Shown: one piece after another, positions 52,614 to 61,679 of the stretch
Numbering within the stretch: the stretch's first letter is position 1
How the letters are laid out: each line of letters begins with the position of its first letter
Origin: Acuticoccus sp039189655
Lineage (GTDB): Bacteria > Pseudomonadota > Alphaproteobacteria > Rhizobiales > Amorphaceae
DNA length: 63,992 nucleotides
Assembly: GCA_039189655.1 (NCBI GenBank)
Contig: JBCCYN010000005.1
Location: 1-63,992 of the forward strand
Direction of reading: 5' to 3'
Translations under genes and position numbers: made by a program
Notes under the pieces: generated by a model
What the model saw: the letters and a program-made list of their open reading frames with translations, nothing else
Told to the model about the DNA's origin: nothing
Databases searched by the model: none

Positions 52614-52617
52614 CTAG
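52511..52617. repeat. RIME-like palindromic intergenic element
   Basis: About 107 bases bounded by CTAGAGC (52511-52517) and its inverted copy GCTCTAG (52611-52617). Inside are GCAACATG-GAAT-CATGTTGC (about 52526-52545) and GGTCATGCGA/TCGCGTGACC (about 52582-52609). Mosaic palindromes with CTAGAGCA ends are widespread between genes of rhizobia and relatives. The right end supplies the TAG stop of the YggT gene. Confidence 0.65.
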
Positions 52618-52904
52618 CCGGCGATAGTAGCGAAATTGTTGATGATTAGGATGCGCAGGAAGAAGAGGCCCAGGAGGAGCACCAGGGGCGACAGGTCGAG
52701 GCCGCCGAGGTCGGGAAGGATGTTGCGAATGGGGCGTAGCGCTGGCTCAGTCAGCCGGTAAAGCACGTTGCCAATGGCGCCGATGACCTGGTTGCGCGGG
52801 TTCACCACATTGAATGCGTAAAGCCAGGAAAACACGGCCGAGGCAATGACAATCCAGGTGTAGAATTGAATGACCACAAGGATGAGTTCCAGGATTGACC
52901 CCAT
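52614..52904 (-). CDS. YggT family membrane protein
   Basis: 96 residues with two YggT hydrophobic segments (IQFYTWIVIASAVFSWL and PLVLLLGLFFLRILI) and the conserved TEPALRPIRNILPDLGGLDLSP between them. Relatives are linked to osmotic tolerance and cell division/membrane organisation; the exact role is unknown. The start was set at MGSILEL. Its stop codon comes from the palindromic element. Confidence 0.9.
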   Translation of the reverse strand: MGSILELILVVIQFYTWIVIASAVFSWLYAFNVVNPRNQVIGAIGNVLYRLTEPALRPIRNILPDLGGLDLSPLVLLLGLFFLRILIINNFATIAG

Positions 52905-53103
52905 GGACGCGCCTTCTCTCCGATCCAACCACCGATTCGAGGATTAATCCGGCCCGTCCCAGCGTAGCAGGCGATGGGATCAACCCTCGGCGCCTGCCAC
53001 CAGCGGCCAGCAAAACGACCTCTCCCCATCGCGATCCGGGTGGCCCGCGACACTCTCTTGGTAACCGTCCACCGTCGCTCCGGCAAGCGCGCGTAAGCGT
53101 GGC

Positions 53104-55518
53104 TCAGCCGCGCAACGTTGCCCCGGTCGCCTTCGCCACCGCCGCCACAATGGCCTCGCTCACGGCGTCGATCTCCTTGTCCGTCAGGGTCTTTTCCTGG
53201 GGCTGGAGCGTTGCCTCCAGCGCCACGGACTTTTGACCCTCAGGAACGCCGGCGCCGCGATAGACATCAAACACCGCAACGTCCGCCACCAGATCCTTGC
53301 GCGCGCCCTTCGCGGCCCTGGTGATGGTTCGCGCATCGGTGTCCTCTGCCACCAGGAACGCGAAGTCGCGACGCACAGGCATGAGGTCCGAGGCCTGGAA
53401 CTCCGCTTTGCGAGTGGATTTTCGGCGCGGTTCGGGCACCGCCTCCACCGTGAGTTCGAAGGCCACCAGACGCTCTGGTGCTTCCATGGCCTCGAGCACC
53501 GCCGGGTGGAGTTCGCCAAACGCCCCCAGCACCTTCGGCCCCAACCGCAGGACTCCGGAGCGACCCGGATGGTAGTAGCCCGGCGCATCGCGCGTGGGTT
53601 CGGCGCGATCGGCCGGTCCGCCCATGGCCGCAATGGCGGCAAGAAGGTCAGCCTTGGCATCGAACACATCGGCCGGACCGGCGCCGGGCGACCAGTGCCG
53701 GCCCATGCGACCGGGCGCGCTGCGGCCCTGGCGCACTCCCGCCACCGAGGTGGTTTGATCGTTCGGCTCGTCCCCGGCGAAAACCTGACCGGTTTCAAAA
53801 AGGGCAACGTCCGGGTGGCCGCGATTGAGGTTGCGCGTGAGCGCGCGGATGAGCCCCGGTAACAGGCTCGGGCGCATGTCCGACAAGGCCTCCGCAATGG
53901 GGTTGTCTAGGGCAATTTCCGCCCCGCCGCCGCCAAAGGCCGCCGCGTCGTCGTGGCTGATGAACGACCAGGTCACCGCCTCCACCATGCCCCGGCTTGC
54001 AAGGGCGCGGCGCGCGGTGGCGATGCGCTGCTGGCGGGTGGTGAGAACCTTTGGAGCCACCGCGCCCGGTCGATCGAGGGGCGTGGGCGCCACATCGTCG
54101 ATACCAACGATCCGCACCACCTCCTCCACCAGATCCGCTTTCCCCTCAACGTCGGACCTCCAGGTGGGTGTTTTGACCCGCCACGGGCTCTCGGCCCGGT
54201 CCACGTCAAACCCGAGGGAAGTCAGCACCGAGGCAGACCGATCTTCTGGGATATCAACTCCAGAAAGGCGCTTCACCTCCGATGGCGGAAACGAAATGGT
54301 ACGGCTTGCCTCCGGGATAGCCCCTGCCAGGGTGATTGGACCCGCCTTTCCGCCGCAAAGCTTCACGATCATCGCGGTGGCCAATTCTAGGCCTGGAACG
54401 GTGAAGGTCGGATCGACGTTGCGCTCGAAGCGGTGGCGTGCGTCGGAGTGGATACCGAGCGTCCGACCGGTCCGCGCAATGTTGAGGGGCTCCCAAAGGG
54501 CCGATTCCAAGAGAACGCGGGTGGTCCCGTCGGTGGAGCCCGACGCTTCCCCGCCCATGATGCCGGCCAGGGATTCCACGCCGTTCTCATCGGCAATCAC
54601 GCACATGGTGTCGTCGAGCGCATAGGTCTTGCCGTCGAGGGCTTCGATGGTTTCCCCGGCACGAGCCCGGCGCACGGTGAGATCACCCGCCACCTTGTCG
54701 GCGTCAAAGACGTGAAGCGGCCGCGCCACATCGTGGGTGACATAGTTGGTGACGTCCACCAGCCGATTGATGGGTCGCAGACCGATGGCCGTGAGACGCG
54801 CCTTCAACCAGTCCGGCGAGGGGCCGTTGGATACGCCCTCGATGAGCCGCAGCGCGAACGCGGGGCAAAGGGACGGGCCATCCGCAAAGGAAAGGTGCAC
54901 GGCCGGAGCAGCGCTGCCACTAGAACTGTCGATCGGCTCGATGGACAGCGGCTTTAATGTACCCACGCCCGCCGCGGCCAAATCGCGCGCAATCCCCCGC
55001 ACACCGAGGCAATCGCCGCGGTTGGGCGTGATGCCCACTTCGATGACCGGGTCGTCAAGCTTGGCCCACTCCACGTAGGAGACACCCACCGGCGCATCGG
55101 CCGGCAGATCCACGATCCCCTCATGGGCGTCGGAAAGCCCCATTTCGCGCTCCGAGAGCATCATCCCGCGGCTTTCGACCCCTCGGATGTTGCCCACCTC
55201 AAGATCGACACCCGTGCCTGGAATGTGCGTCCCCGGTGCCGCGAAAACCCCCACCATGCCGGCGCGGGCGTTCGGCGCGCCGCAGATCACCTGGATGTTG
55301 GACCCGTCGCCCAGATCCACCGACAGCACCCTGAGCCGGTCCGCATTGGGGTGCTGATCGGCCGCCGTCACGCGGGCGATCTTGAAGGGCGCGAGGGGCG
55401 CGGCGCGATCCTCCACCCCCTCCACCTCAAGGCCGATGACCGTGAGACGCTCAAGGATGTTTTCAAGGGTGGCGGATGTGTCGAGGTGGTCCTGAAGCCA
55501 GGACAGTGTGAACTTCAT
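53104..55518 (-). CDS. pheT: Phenylalanyl-tRNA synthetase beta subunit
   Basis: 804 residues, full length. The N-terminal tRNA-binding domain (HPNADRLRVLSVDLGDG, VICGAPNAR), B3/B4 editing region, B5 (RFERNVDP), the synthetase-like core and the C-terminal anticodon domain (KAEFQASDLMPVRRDFAFLV) are all present. It follows the DUF922 gene with a 21-base gap. Confidence 0.97.
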   Translation of the reverse strand: MKFTLSWLQDHLDTSATLENILERLTVIGLEVEGVEDRAAPLAPFKIARVTAADQHPNADRLRVLSVDLGDGSNIQVICGAPNARAGMVGVFAAPGTHIPGTGVDLEVGNIRGVESRGMMLSEREMGLSDAHEGIVDLPADAPVGVSYVEWAKLDDPVIEVGITPNRGDCLGVRGIARDLAAAGVGTLKPLSIEPIDSSSGSAAPAVHLSFADGPSLCPAFALRLIEGVSNGPSPDWLKARLTAIGLRPINRLVDVTNYVTHDVARPLHVFDADKVAGDLTVRRARAGETIEALDGKTYALDDTMCVIADENGVESLAGIMGGEASGSTDGTTRVLLESALWEPLNIARTGRTLGIHSDARHRFERNVDPTFTVPGLELATAMIVKLCGGKAGPITLAGAIPEASRTISFPPSEVKRLSGVDIPEDRSASVLTSLGFDVDRAESPWRVKTPTWRSDVEGKADLVEEVVRIVGIDDVAPTPLDRPGAVAPKVLTTRQQRIATARRALASRGMVEAVTWSFISHDDAAAFGGGGAEIALDNPIAEALSDMRPSLLPGLIRALTRNLNRGHPDVALFETGQVFAGDEPNDQTTSVAGVRQGRSAPGRMGRHWSPGAGPADVFDAKADLLAAIAAMGGPADRAEPTRDAPGYYHPGRSGVLRLGPKVLGAFGELHPAVLEAMEAPERLVAFELTVEAVPEPRRKSTRKAEFQASDLMPVRRDFAFLVAEDTDARTITRAAKGARKDLVADVAVFDVYRGAGVPEGQKSVALEATLQPQEKTLTDKEIDAVSEAIVAAVAKATGATLRG

Positions 55519-55539
55519 GGATCAAGCAACTTTTGGCGG

Positions 55540-56136
55540 TTAGGCGCCCGTAGAATAGCCGAGACTGCGAAGATAGCGCTCAAATCGTGGGCCGTCCGTA
55601 TCATCGAACCTTTGTTGCTCCGAGCTGTGCTGGGAGAGGATGCGCTCCACTTCGCGCAGGGTCGAGGCTTCGAGCTTCTCGCAGTCCGGCGCGCTCAGTC
55701 GTTTATACGACTGCTCCAGGATGCGTGCGTATTTCTGGCTAATCTTGATGTGACCCGCTTCATGGATCACCGCATACTGGCTGACCACATCCCACTTTTG
55801 CTGCAGCGACGGCGGAGCACTGTCCCGCTGACGCCACTCCGGCAAGATCACCTCCGAGCGCAGCCCAACCCGGCCATTACGGTTGTAACGGCATGTGCCG
55901 CCCGTTTGTGCGGGCTCAAAGCTATGCAGGAAGGCGGTCTCCACCGCAGCGAACGCGCGCCCCGAGAGCCCCGGAACACTCGGCCCGTGGGTCGCGAGCG
56001 AGCGTTCCAGCGAATTGAGTGAGGTGCCGCTCACCTTGTAAGTGCGCACCGTCACGTCCGTGGGTGGCTCAGGCATGCACCCTGCCACCAACCCCGCCAA
56101 GCCAAGCCCAACGAGCGCCCCGAAACGCAATCTCAT
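55540..56136 (-). CDS. DUF922-type lipoprotein with a zinc-protease-like HEAGH motif
   Basis: 198 residues. Signal peptide and lipobox (LAGLVAGCM, Cys near 20). The body has TVRTYKVSGTSLNSLERSL and then AVIHEAGHIKISQKYARI, whose HExxH is a possible zinc site; DUF922 is annotated as a predicted secreted zinc-dependent protease, with activity unproven. Two cysteines (CRYN and APDC) could form a disulfide. Its ATG overlaps the pheS stop (ATGA), so it is co-translated between pheS and pheT, an odd position for an envelope protein. Confidence 0.75.
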   Translation of the reverse strand: MRLRFGALVGLGLAGLVAGCMPEPPTDVTVRTYKVSGTSLNSLERSLATHGPSVPGLSGRAFAAVETAFLHSFEPAQTGGTCRYNRNGRVGLRSEVILPEWRQRDSAPPSLQQKWDVVSQYAVIHEAGHIKISQKYARILEQSYKRLSAPDCEKLEASTLREVERILSQHSSEQQRFDDTDGPRFERYLRSLGYSTGA

Positions 56137-57236
56137 CGGCTCAAACCTCCAGCGAGGGACGGACGATCCAGCGGCATGAAGCCGTAGTGCCGCAACCACC
56201 GAATGTCGCCATCAAAGAAAGCGCGCAGGTCCGGCATGCCGTACTTCAGCATGGCGATGCGGTCGATGCCCATACCCCAGGCAAAACCTTGGTAAACATC
56301 GGGATCGAGGCCGCAATTGTGCAGCACCTTGGGATGGACCATGCCGCTTCCCAAGATTTCCAGCCAATCGTCGCCCGCACCAAGTTCGATGCCGCCAGGC
56401 GTATGACGGCAACGAATGTCCACTTCGTAGGACGGTTCCGTGAACGGGAAGTAGGACGCGCGAAAGCGCATGGCGGCGTCCTCCACCTCGAAGAACGCCT
56501 TGCAGAACTCGCGCAGCACCCACTTGAGATGACCCACATGGGCCGTCTCGTCGATGACCAACCCCTCCACCTGATGAAACATCGGGGTGTGGGTCTGGTC
56601 CGAATCGCAGCGATAGGTGCGCCCAGGCGCGATGATGCGGATGGGCGGCTTTTGCGAAAGCATCGTGCGGATTTGCACAGGCGACGTGTGGGTGCGCAAA
56701 AGCTTGCGCGTTCCATCCGGCCCTGGCGGCAGGAAGAATGTGTCGTGCTCGTCCCGCGCCGGATGGCCATCGGGGAAATTCAGCTTTGTGAAGTTGAGAT
56801 CATCAGTCTCGATGTCCGGCCCCTCGGCGATGGAAAAACCGAGATCTGCGAAGATCGCGATCAGCTCGTCCATCACCTGGCTGATGGGATGGATGCGCCC
56901 CTCGGTGGTCCCACCGAGCTGGGGCTCTAGGGAAATGTCCACTGATTCGGCGGCCAGCTGACGCTCAAGCTCGGCAGATTTGAGAACTTCGCGCCGGGCC
57001 GTAACCGCATCGCCGATGCGCGCCTTTACCCCATTGAGGGCCGGGCCCATCACCTGACGCTCGTCCGGAGTCATCCGCCCAAGGGTTTTGAGGCGCTCCG
57101 AAACGCTGCCTTTCTTGCCTAGGGCAGCCACGCGCACTGCATCAAGCGCGGCCTCGTCAGCCGCGCCGTCAATGGCGCTCAAAATGCCCTGTTCGAGCGC
57201 AGCAAGGTCCGCAGGCAAGGCCGTCGCCGTGTCCAT
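56133..57236 (-). CDS. pheS: Phenylalanyl-tRNA synthetase alpha subunit
   Basis: 367 residues. Coiled-coil arm (1-90), then class II motifs: HPISQVMDELIAIFADLGF, PARDEHDTFFLP, RTHTSPVQIRTM, RTYRCDSDQTHTPMFHQVEG, RASYFPFTEPSYEVDIRC and FAWGMGIDRIAMLKYG. It forms the alpha2-beta2 enzyme with PheT. It is divergent from a lipid-hydroxylase gene; a possible structured leader lies upstream. Confidence 0.97.
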   Translation of the reverse strand: MDTATALPADLAALEQGILSAIDGAADEAALDAVRVAALGKKGSVSERLKTLGRMTPDERQVMGPALNGVKARIGDAVTARREVLKSAELERQLAAESVDISLEPQLGGTTEGRIHPISQVMDELIAIFADLGFSIAEGPDIETDDLNFTKLNFPDGHPARDEHDTFFLPPGPDGTRKLLRTHTSPVQIRTMLSQKPPIRIIAPGRTYRCDSDQTHTPMFHQVEGLVIDETAHVGHLKWVLREFCKAFFEVEDAAMRFRASYFPFTEPSYEVDIRCRHTPGGIELGAGDDWLEILGSGMVHPKVLHNCGLDPDVYQGFAWGMGIDRIAMLKYGMPDLRAFFDGDIRWLRHYGFMPLDRPSLAGGLSR

Positions 57237-57360
57237 GATTACTGTTTTCTTGTCCGTGGTCGCCGCCCACCGTATCAGAGTTCTGAAGCGTGGAAAGCCG
57301 CCCTCACTGAGGCGTTATTTGTGAATGCATCTATGGTCGTGGCGCGTTGCTCATGTGCTA

Positions 57361-57437
57361 CAGGGCGGCGTAGGGCCCACCAGCGCGGCGATTCCGGACC
57401 CGGGGCCCTGTTGGTGGGCTTTGCCAAATCAAGTATA
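57361..57437 (-). promoter_or_regulatory. Candidate pheS promoter and structured leader
   Basis: On the minus strand TATACT (57437-57432) is followed by two interleaved stems: GCCCACCA (57419-57412) with TGGTGGGC (57382-57375), and ACAGGGC (about 57411-57405) with GCCCTGT (about 57366-57360). Such A-B-A'-B' order makes a pseudoknot or two alternative folds. No Phe-rich leader peptide is seen. GC richness makes chance pairing possible. Confidence 0.3.
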
Positions 57438-57513
57438 GTCCTATAAATGGCCCTAGTGGCCTGTTAGGCATGAGATTTTTGGAGCTGTTCCAAGCTTAAC
57501 GCGGCAGGGGTTT

Positions 57514-58164
57514 ATGGCAGCCGATAGCGCGGTTTCGTCACGGAGAGCTTCGCGGCCGACGCCGATTTCCATCATCGGCATGTCGGGACTGCGCGAAATT
57601 ATCACAGTGAGCAGCTCCATGGCGGCGCTCTTCGCCGTCGCGGCGATGTTCATCAGTGGCGCACCACTCACTGTCCTTGCCATGGTCTTCGGCGGCTTCC
57701 TGTTCTGGACCTTTTTGGAGTATCTGCTCCACCGCTGGGTGCTGCACTGGGAGCCGGAGCGGCCGATCTATAAAATCATCCGCAAGTGCTTTCCGAGCCA
57801 TCGTTCGCACCACGATGCGCCGAAGAACGAGCGCAAGAACATCAGGCTACAGCTCAAAATCGTCGTCTATCTGACGCTCGTCTATACGGCCTTCCTCTGG
57901 CTCATCGGCATCCCGATTGATGTGGCACTGGCAGTCAACGCGGGCGTGCTCATCGGCTACCAAGCGTACGAATATGTGCACGTCGCCTGCCATCACCTGC
58001 CGATGCGTAACTCCTGGGCCGCGCTTTTAAAACACCACCACGCGATCCATCATCACTGCGATGAGACGGTGAATTTCGGCGTAACGACGACCGTTTGGGA
58101 CAGCGTTTTTAGAACCACCTATCGCCCCACACGCACCCGAGAGAACGCCGGCGCCTCAGCCTGA
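57514..58164 (+). CDS. Sterol desaturase/fatty acid hydroxylase family protein
   Basis: 216 residues. Histidine boxes HRWVLHW, PSHRSHHDAP, ACHHLPM and HHHAIHHH fit the di-iron FA_hydroxylase superfamily; membrane spans flank them. Members hydroxylate or desaturate sterols, hopanoids, carotenoids or fatty acids. Substrate unknown. It reads away from pheS and has no obvious operon partner. Confidence 0.88.
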   Translation: MAADSAVSSRRASRPTPISIIGMSGLREIITVSSSMAALFAVAAMFISGAPLTVLAMVFGGFLFWTFLEYLLHRWVLHWEPERPIYKIIRKCFPSHRSHHDAPKNERKNIRLQLKIVVYLTLVYTAFLWLIGIPIDVALAVNAGVLIGYQAYEYVHVACHHLPMRNSWAALLKHHHAIHHHCDETVNFGVTTTVWDSVFRTTYRPTRTRENAGASA

Positions 58165-58219
58165 GGCGCGCTTCAGCAGCGCGTCCGATTTCCTGGCCGA
58201 CGCGCTCCGCCTGCCGACC

Positions 58220-59191
58220 CTACGGCAGCAAAAACCCAAGCACCGAAAACGTTTGAACCATGTGGGCCGGCAGCGGTGCCGTGGCGTCGAGGGTGCCCCC
58301 CGCCGGATGGGGCAGCGCGATGTGGCGGGCATGGAGATGGAGCCGGTTCTGAATACCCCCGGGAAGCGCCCAATTTTCTACGTTGAAGTATTTTGAATCG
58401 CCGATGATGGGGATGCCTTTGTGGGCGCAATGCACCCGCAACTGATGGGTGCGGCCGGTGACGGGCTCCAGCTGGACCAGCGTGAGCTGGCCGGCCCGGT
58501 CGAGGGTCTCGTAGTCGCTGATCGCGCGCTGGGCATCCTTCGTCTTGGTGCGAATGACCGCCATCCGTTCGCCATCCTGGGGATCGCGCGCGATGAAGGT
58601 GGAGATGCGCCCTGCCTCCGGTGAAGGATGCCCCCGGGTGACGGCCCAGTAGGCTTTCTTGGCATCGCGCCCACGAAAGGCGTCGGAGAGGCTGGCGGCG
58701 GCGCTGCGGGTGAGCGCGACCACCAAGACGCCCGTGGTTTCGCGGTCGAGCCGATGCACAAGGCGGGGCTTGCGACCCTTACGGTCACGCCACGCCTCCA
58801 ACATACCATCCACGTGACGGGTCACGCCGGAGCCCCCCTGAACGGCAAGCCCGTAAGGCTTGTTGAGGACCGCGACCGCATCGTCTTTAAAGATGGTCAT
58901 GGCTTCGAGGGCGGCCGCGTCCCCTCCGCCGGCATGGGGTGCGGCGGGTTGCACCCCCGCTTGCCCCCCGCCCCGAGCGGCGGATATCGGCGGTAGGCGG
59001 ACGGTCTGCCCCGGCACAAGACGGGTCTCCATTTTGGCGCGACCACCGTCCACCCGCACTTGTCCCGTGCGCACGGCCTTCGACAAAGCACCAAGCGGCA
59101 CATCGGGAAACCGCGCCCGCAACCATCGGTCAAGGCGAATACCGGCGTCGTCTTCGTCCACCGCGATATGGGCGACTTGGGGGCCGGTCAC
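58220..59191 (-). CDS. rluC: RluC-type 23S rRNA pseudouridine synthase
   Basis: 323 residues. An S4 domain (IRLDRWLRARFPDVPLGALSK) is joined to an RsuA/RluA catalytic domain with PRLVHRLDRETTGVLV (catalytic Asp) and VTGRTHQLRVHCAHKG. It converts specific uridines of 23S rRNA. Its start overlaps the crcB stop (ATGA), one of four overlapping junctions in this operon. Confidence 0.93.
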   Translation of the reverse strand: MTGPQVAHIAVDEDDAGIRLDRWLRARFPDVPLGALSKAVRTGQVRVDGGRAKMETRLVPGQTVRLPPISAARGGGQAGVQPAAPHAGGGDAAALEAMTIFKDDAVAVLNKPYGLAVQGGSGVTRHVDGMLEAWRDRKGRKPRLVHRLDRETTGVLVVALTRSAAASLSDAFRGRDAKKAYWAVTRGHPSPEAGRISTFIARDPQDGERMAVIRTKTKDAQRAISDYETLDRAGQLTLVQLEPVTGRTHQLRVHCAHKGIPIIGDSKYFNVENWALPGGIQNRLHLHARHIALPHPAGGTLDATAPLPAHMVQTFSVLGFLLP

Positions 59192-59562
59192 GTGGCGGCG
59201 CGGGCAGCTAGTACACCCGCGGCGGCGCCGGCAACGCAGGCCACAACACTGAGACCCGCATACCCCATCGCCTCCGCCATGCGACCTTGTTCAAAGAGCC
59301 GCACCGTCTCGATGGAAAAGGTGGAAAACGTGGTGAACCCGCCGAGAACGCCGGAAATGACGAATGCCGTCATCACCTGATTTCCCCCAAAGAGCACCGA
59401 CGAGACCCCGATCGCGGCGCTTCCGGCAACATTGGTGATGAACGTGGCGAACGGCAGATGTCTGCCCAGATAGCCCACCACCAAGACCGCAAGCCAAAAG
59501 CGCATCAGGGCACCCAGCGCCCCGCCGAGCGCGACCAGCGCGCTCGCAAGCCACGGGTTCAC
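59188..59562 (-). CDS. crcB: Fluoride ion exporter CrcB/FluC
   Basis: 124 residues, four membrane spans. GGALGALMRFWLA, FITNVAGSAAIGV and GVLGGFTTFSTFSIE are the FluC signature blocks, the last including the fluoride-lining phenylalanines. It exports fluoride as a dimeric channel. No fluoride riboswitch is seen nearby. It overlaps both neighbours by four bases. Confidence 0.94.
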   Translation of the reverse strand: MNPWLASALVALGGALGALMRFWLAVLVVGYLGRHLPFATFITNVAGSAAIGVSSVLFGGNQVMTAFVISGVLGGFTTFSTFSIETVRLFEQGRMAEAMGYAGLSVVACVAGAAAGVLAARAAT

Positions 59563-60353
59563 GGGGTGGCGGGCTCGGCCTCACCACCCGCTTTCGCCGG
59601 GGTTTGCTCCTTTTCAGGCGCCGGCGCGATCCACCGCTTCACCCCGGTGTCGTACTCCTTGTCGAGGGTGCCCATGGCGCGGTCCCAGAAGGAGAAGAAG
59701 TTGGCGTAGTTGGTCTTGAAGTGGGCGTGGTGCTGGTCGTGAAAGAGCGTGCACACCATAGGCGAGGGAATGCGCGTCCACTTGGATGCCGCAAACTCGA
59801 ACCCGGAATGGCCGATCATCCCGTTGAAATGGTCGTAGAGGCGATGCCCCACCAGGACCGCCGGCGGAATGGGCAGGATCAGCGGCGCCCACAAGTAGTA
59901 GCTTTGCATGACGAACGCATCGACGATGGTGTCGGAGTAGTTGGACCACACCGTCGGCGCCACCGACTTATGATGGTAGGAGTGGTGCTTATAAAGGGGA
60001 CCCCAGTGCATCAGGCGGTGCCCCCAGTAAAACCAGGTGTCGAATGCAAAAATCGACACGACGAACATGAGTGGAACTGACCACCAGGAAAGTTCCAGCG
60101 GCGCAAACAGCGTCCACCCCTTCGCCTGGGCAAAGAGCCCGGCCGCCAGGCAAAAACAGGTGGCCGTCAGCGACCAAGCGCTCTGGCGAATCTCCACCCA
60201 TTTGCGTTTTTCACCGCGCCGCTTCTTCTGGATGCGCCGCTCAGGGTGACGGTGGGCGTACCACTGAAAGAGCGCGCCAAACCCGATATAAAGGCCGAAG
60301 GTGATGGCCCAGACCGCAGCCCAGAGCGCCAGAAACTCCAGTAATGTGGACAT
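59559..60353 (-). CDS. Sterol desaturase/fatty acid hydroxylase family protein
   Basis: 264 residues. Boxes HRLMH, HHSYHHKS and HDQHHAHF with four membrane spans match the FA_hydroxylase superfamily. This one is a longer sterol-desaturase type with a basic N-terminal region RRIQKKRRGEKRK. Substrate unknown. It lies inside the rarA-crcB-rluC operon, its start overlapping the rarA stop (TAATG). Confidence 0.88.
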   Translation of the reverse strand: MSTLLEFLALWAAVWAITFGLYIGFGALFQWYAHRHPERRIQKKRRGEKRKWVEIRQSAWSLTATCFCLAAGLFAQAKGWTLFAPLELSWWSVPLMFVVSIFAFDTWFYWGHRLMHWGPLYKHHSYHHKSVAPTVWSNYSDTIVDAFVMQSYYLWAPLILPIPPAVLVGHRLYDHFNGMIGHSGFEFAASKWTRIPSPMVCTLFHDQHHAHFKTNYANFFSFWDRAMGTLDKEYDTGVKRWIAPAPEKEQTPAKAGGEAEPATP

Positions 60354-61678
60354 TACTCGTCGTTCTCTCGCTGTCCCTTGCGTGAGCGTTCATCACGCTT
60401 TTGCCGTGCCATTGCAAGCCGTTGCGCGAACTCTCGCTCCCGGCCTCGATCGGTGGGCGCATAAAATCGCTGCGCTGCAACACCTTGGGGGAAATAGGCT
60501 TGCCCGGAGATGGCGCCAGGGGCGTCGTGATCGTATTCGTAGCCCGCGCCGTACCCTTCCCCCTTCATGAATTTGGTGGGGGCATTCAGGATGTGTTTTG
60601 GCGGCGGCAGAGAGGGCGTTTCCCGCACGAACGCCATGGCACTTTTGTGGGCCCGATAAAGGGCGTTCGATTTGGGCGCAAGGGCGAGGTAAACGGCGGC
60701 CTGCGAGAGCGCCAGTTCCCCCTCCGGCGAGCCGAGAAACTCGTAGGAATCCCGCGCGGCGATGGCCACCTTGAGGGCATCGGGGTCGGCAAGGCCGATG
60801 TCTTCGCTCGCCATGCGGGTCAGCCGCCGCGCCAGATAGCGGGGGTCTTCGCCGGCATCGAGCATGCGGCAAAGATAGTAAAGGGCGGCATCGGGATCGG
60901 AGCCCCGCACCGACTTATGGAGCGCGGAAATGAGGTTGTAGTGGCCGTCGCGATCCTTGTCGTAGGCGGGGGCGCGGCGCTGCAGGACGGCTTGCAGCTC
61001 TTCGGCGCTAAGGGTCTCGCCGGGTCCAGCCAGGCGATAGACCTCCTCCACCAGCGTCAGGATCGCGCGCCCGTCGCCATCAGCCATGCGCAGGAGGCTT
61101 GCCCGGGCGGCGGCGTCGAGGGGTATGGGCCCCCGCTCCGCCTCGGCCCGGGAAAGAAGTGTATTGAGGGCCGCTTCATCAAGGGCGTGGAAGGTTAGCA
61201 CCTGCGCCCGCGACAAGAGCGCTGCGTTGAGCTCGAAGGAGGGATTTTCGGTGGTGGCGCCCACCAGCGTGATGGTGCCGTCCTCCATGACGGGCAAGAA
61301 CGCGTCCTGCTGGGCGCGGTTGAAGCGATGGATCTCGTCCACGAAGAGGAGCGTGGCGCGCCCGGTTTGCCGCTGGTGCCGGGCGGTCTCAAAGACCTTT
61401 TTGAGGTCCGCCACACCCGAAAAGATCGCGGAGACTTGGACGAATTCTTGGCTGACGTGGTCCGCAAGAAGGCGCGCCAGGGTCGTCTTTCCCGTCCCCG
61501 GCGGCCCCCAGAATATGAGTGAGCCCACCGCCTCCCCGCGCAAAATCCGGGTAAGCCGACCGTCCGCACCCAAAAGGTGAGGCTGGCCGACGATCTCATC
61601 GAGGCGTTTGGGCCGCAGAACGTCCGCTAGCGGCCGCGGAGCGGCCTGATCCATGCCGGCAGCCTCGAAAAGGCTCAA
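60353..61678 (-). CDS. rarA: Replication-associated recombination protein RarA
   Basis: 441 residues from the TTG at 61678, which reads SLFEAAGMDQAAPRPLADV, as in related rarA N-termini; the ATG at 61654 (433 residues) is the alternative. AAA+ motifs: GPPGTGKTTLARLLADH, FVDEIHRFNRAQQDAFLP, GATTENPSFELNAALLSR and the C-terminal RarA-specific helical part with MASEDIGLADPDAL and RNDE-like tail. It unwinds or reorganises stalled forks. The start falls one base after the Deg protease stop. Confidence 0.94.
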   Translation of the reverse strand: MSLFEAAGMDQAAPRPLADVLRPKRLDEIVGQPHLLGADGRLTRILRGEAVGSLIFWGPPGTGKTTLARLLADHVSQEFVQVSAIFSGVADLKKVFETARHQRQTGRATLLFVDEIHRFNRAQQDAFLPVMEDGTITLVGATTENPSFELNAALLSRAQVLTFHALDEAALNTLLSRAEAERGPIPLDAAARASLLRMADGDGRAILTLVEEVYRLAGPGETLSAEELQAVLQRRAPAYDKDRDGHYNLISALHKSVRGSDPDAALYYLCRMLDAGEDPRYLARRLTRMASEDIGLADPDALKVAIAARDSYEFLGSPEGELALSQAAVYLALAPKSNALYRAHKSAMAFVRETPSLPPPKHILNAPTKFMKGEGYGAGYEYDHDAPGAISGQAYFPQGVAAQRFYAPTDRGREREFAQRLAMARQKRDERSRKGQRENDE

Positions 61679-61679
61679 G

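Noticed and set aside
57237..57440. Phe-attenuation leader peptide for pheS
   Set aside because: The short frames in the leader (MSNAPRP, MHSQITPQ) contain no phenylalanine codons, and no terminator T-run follows the stems.
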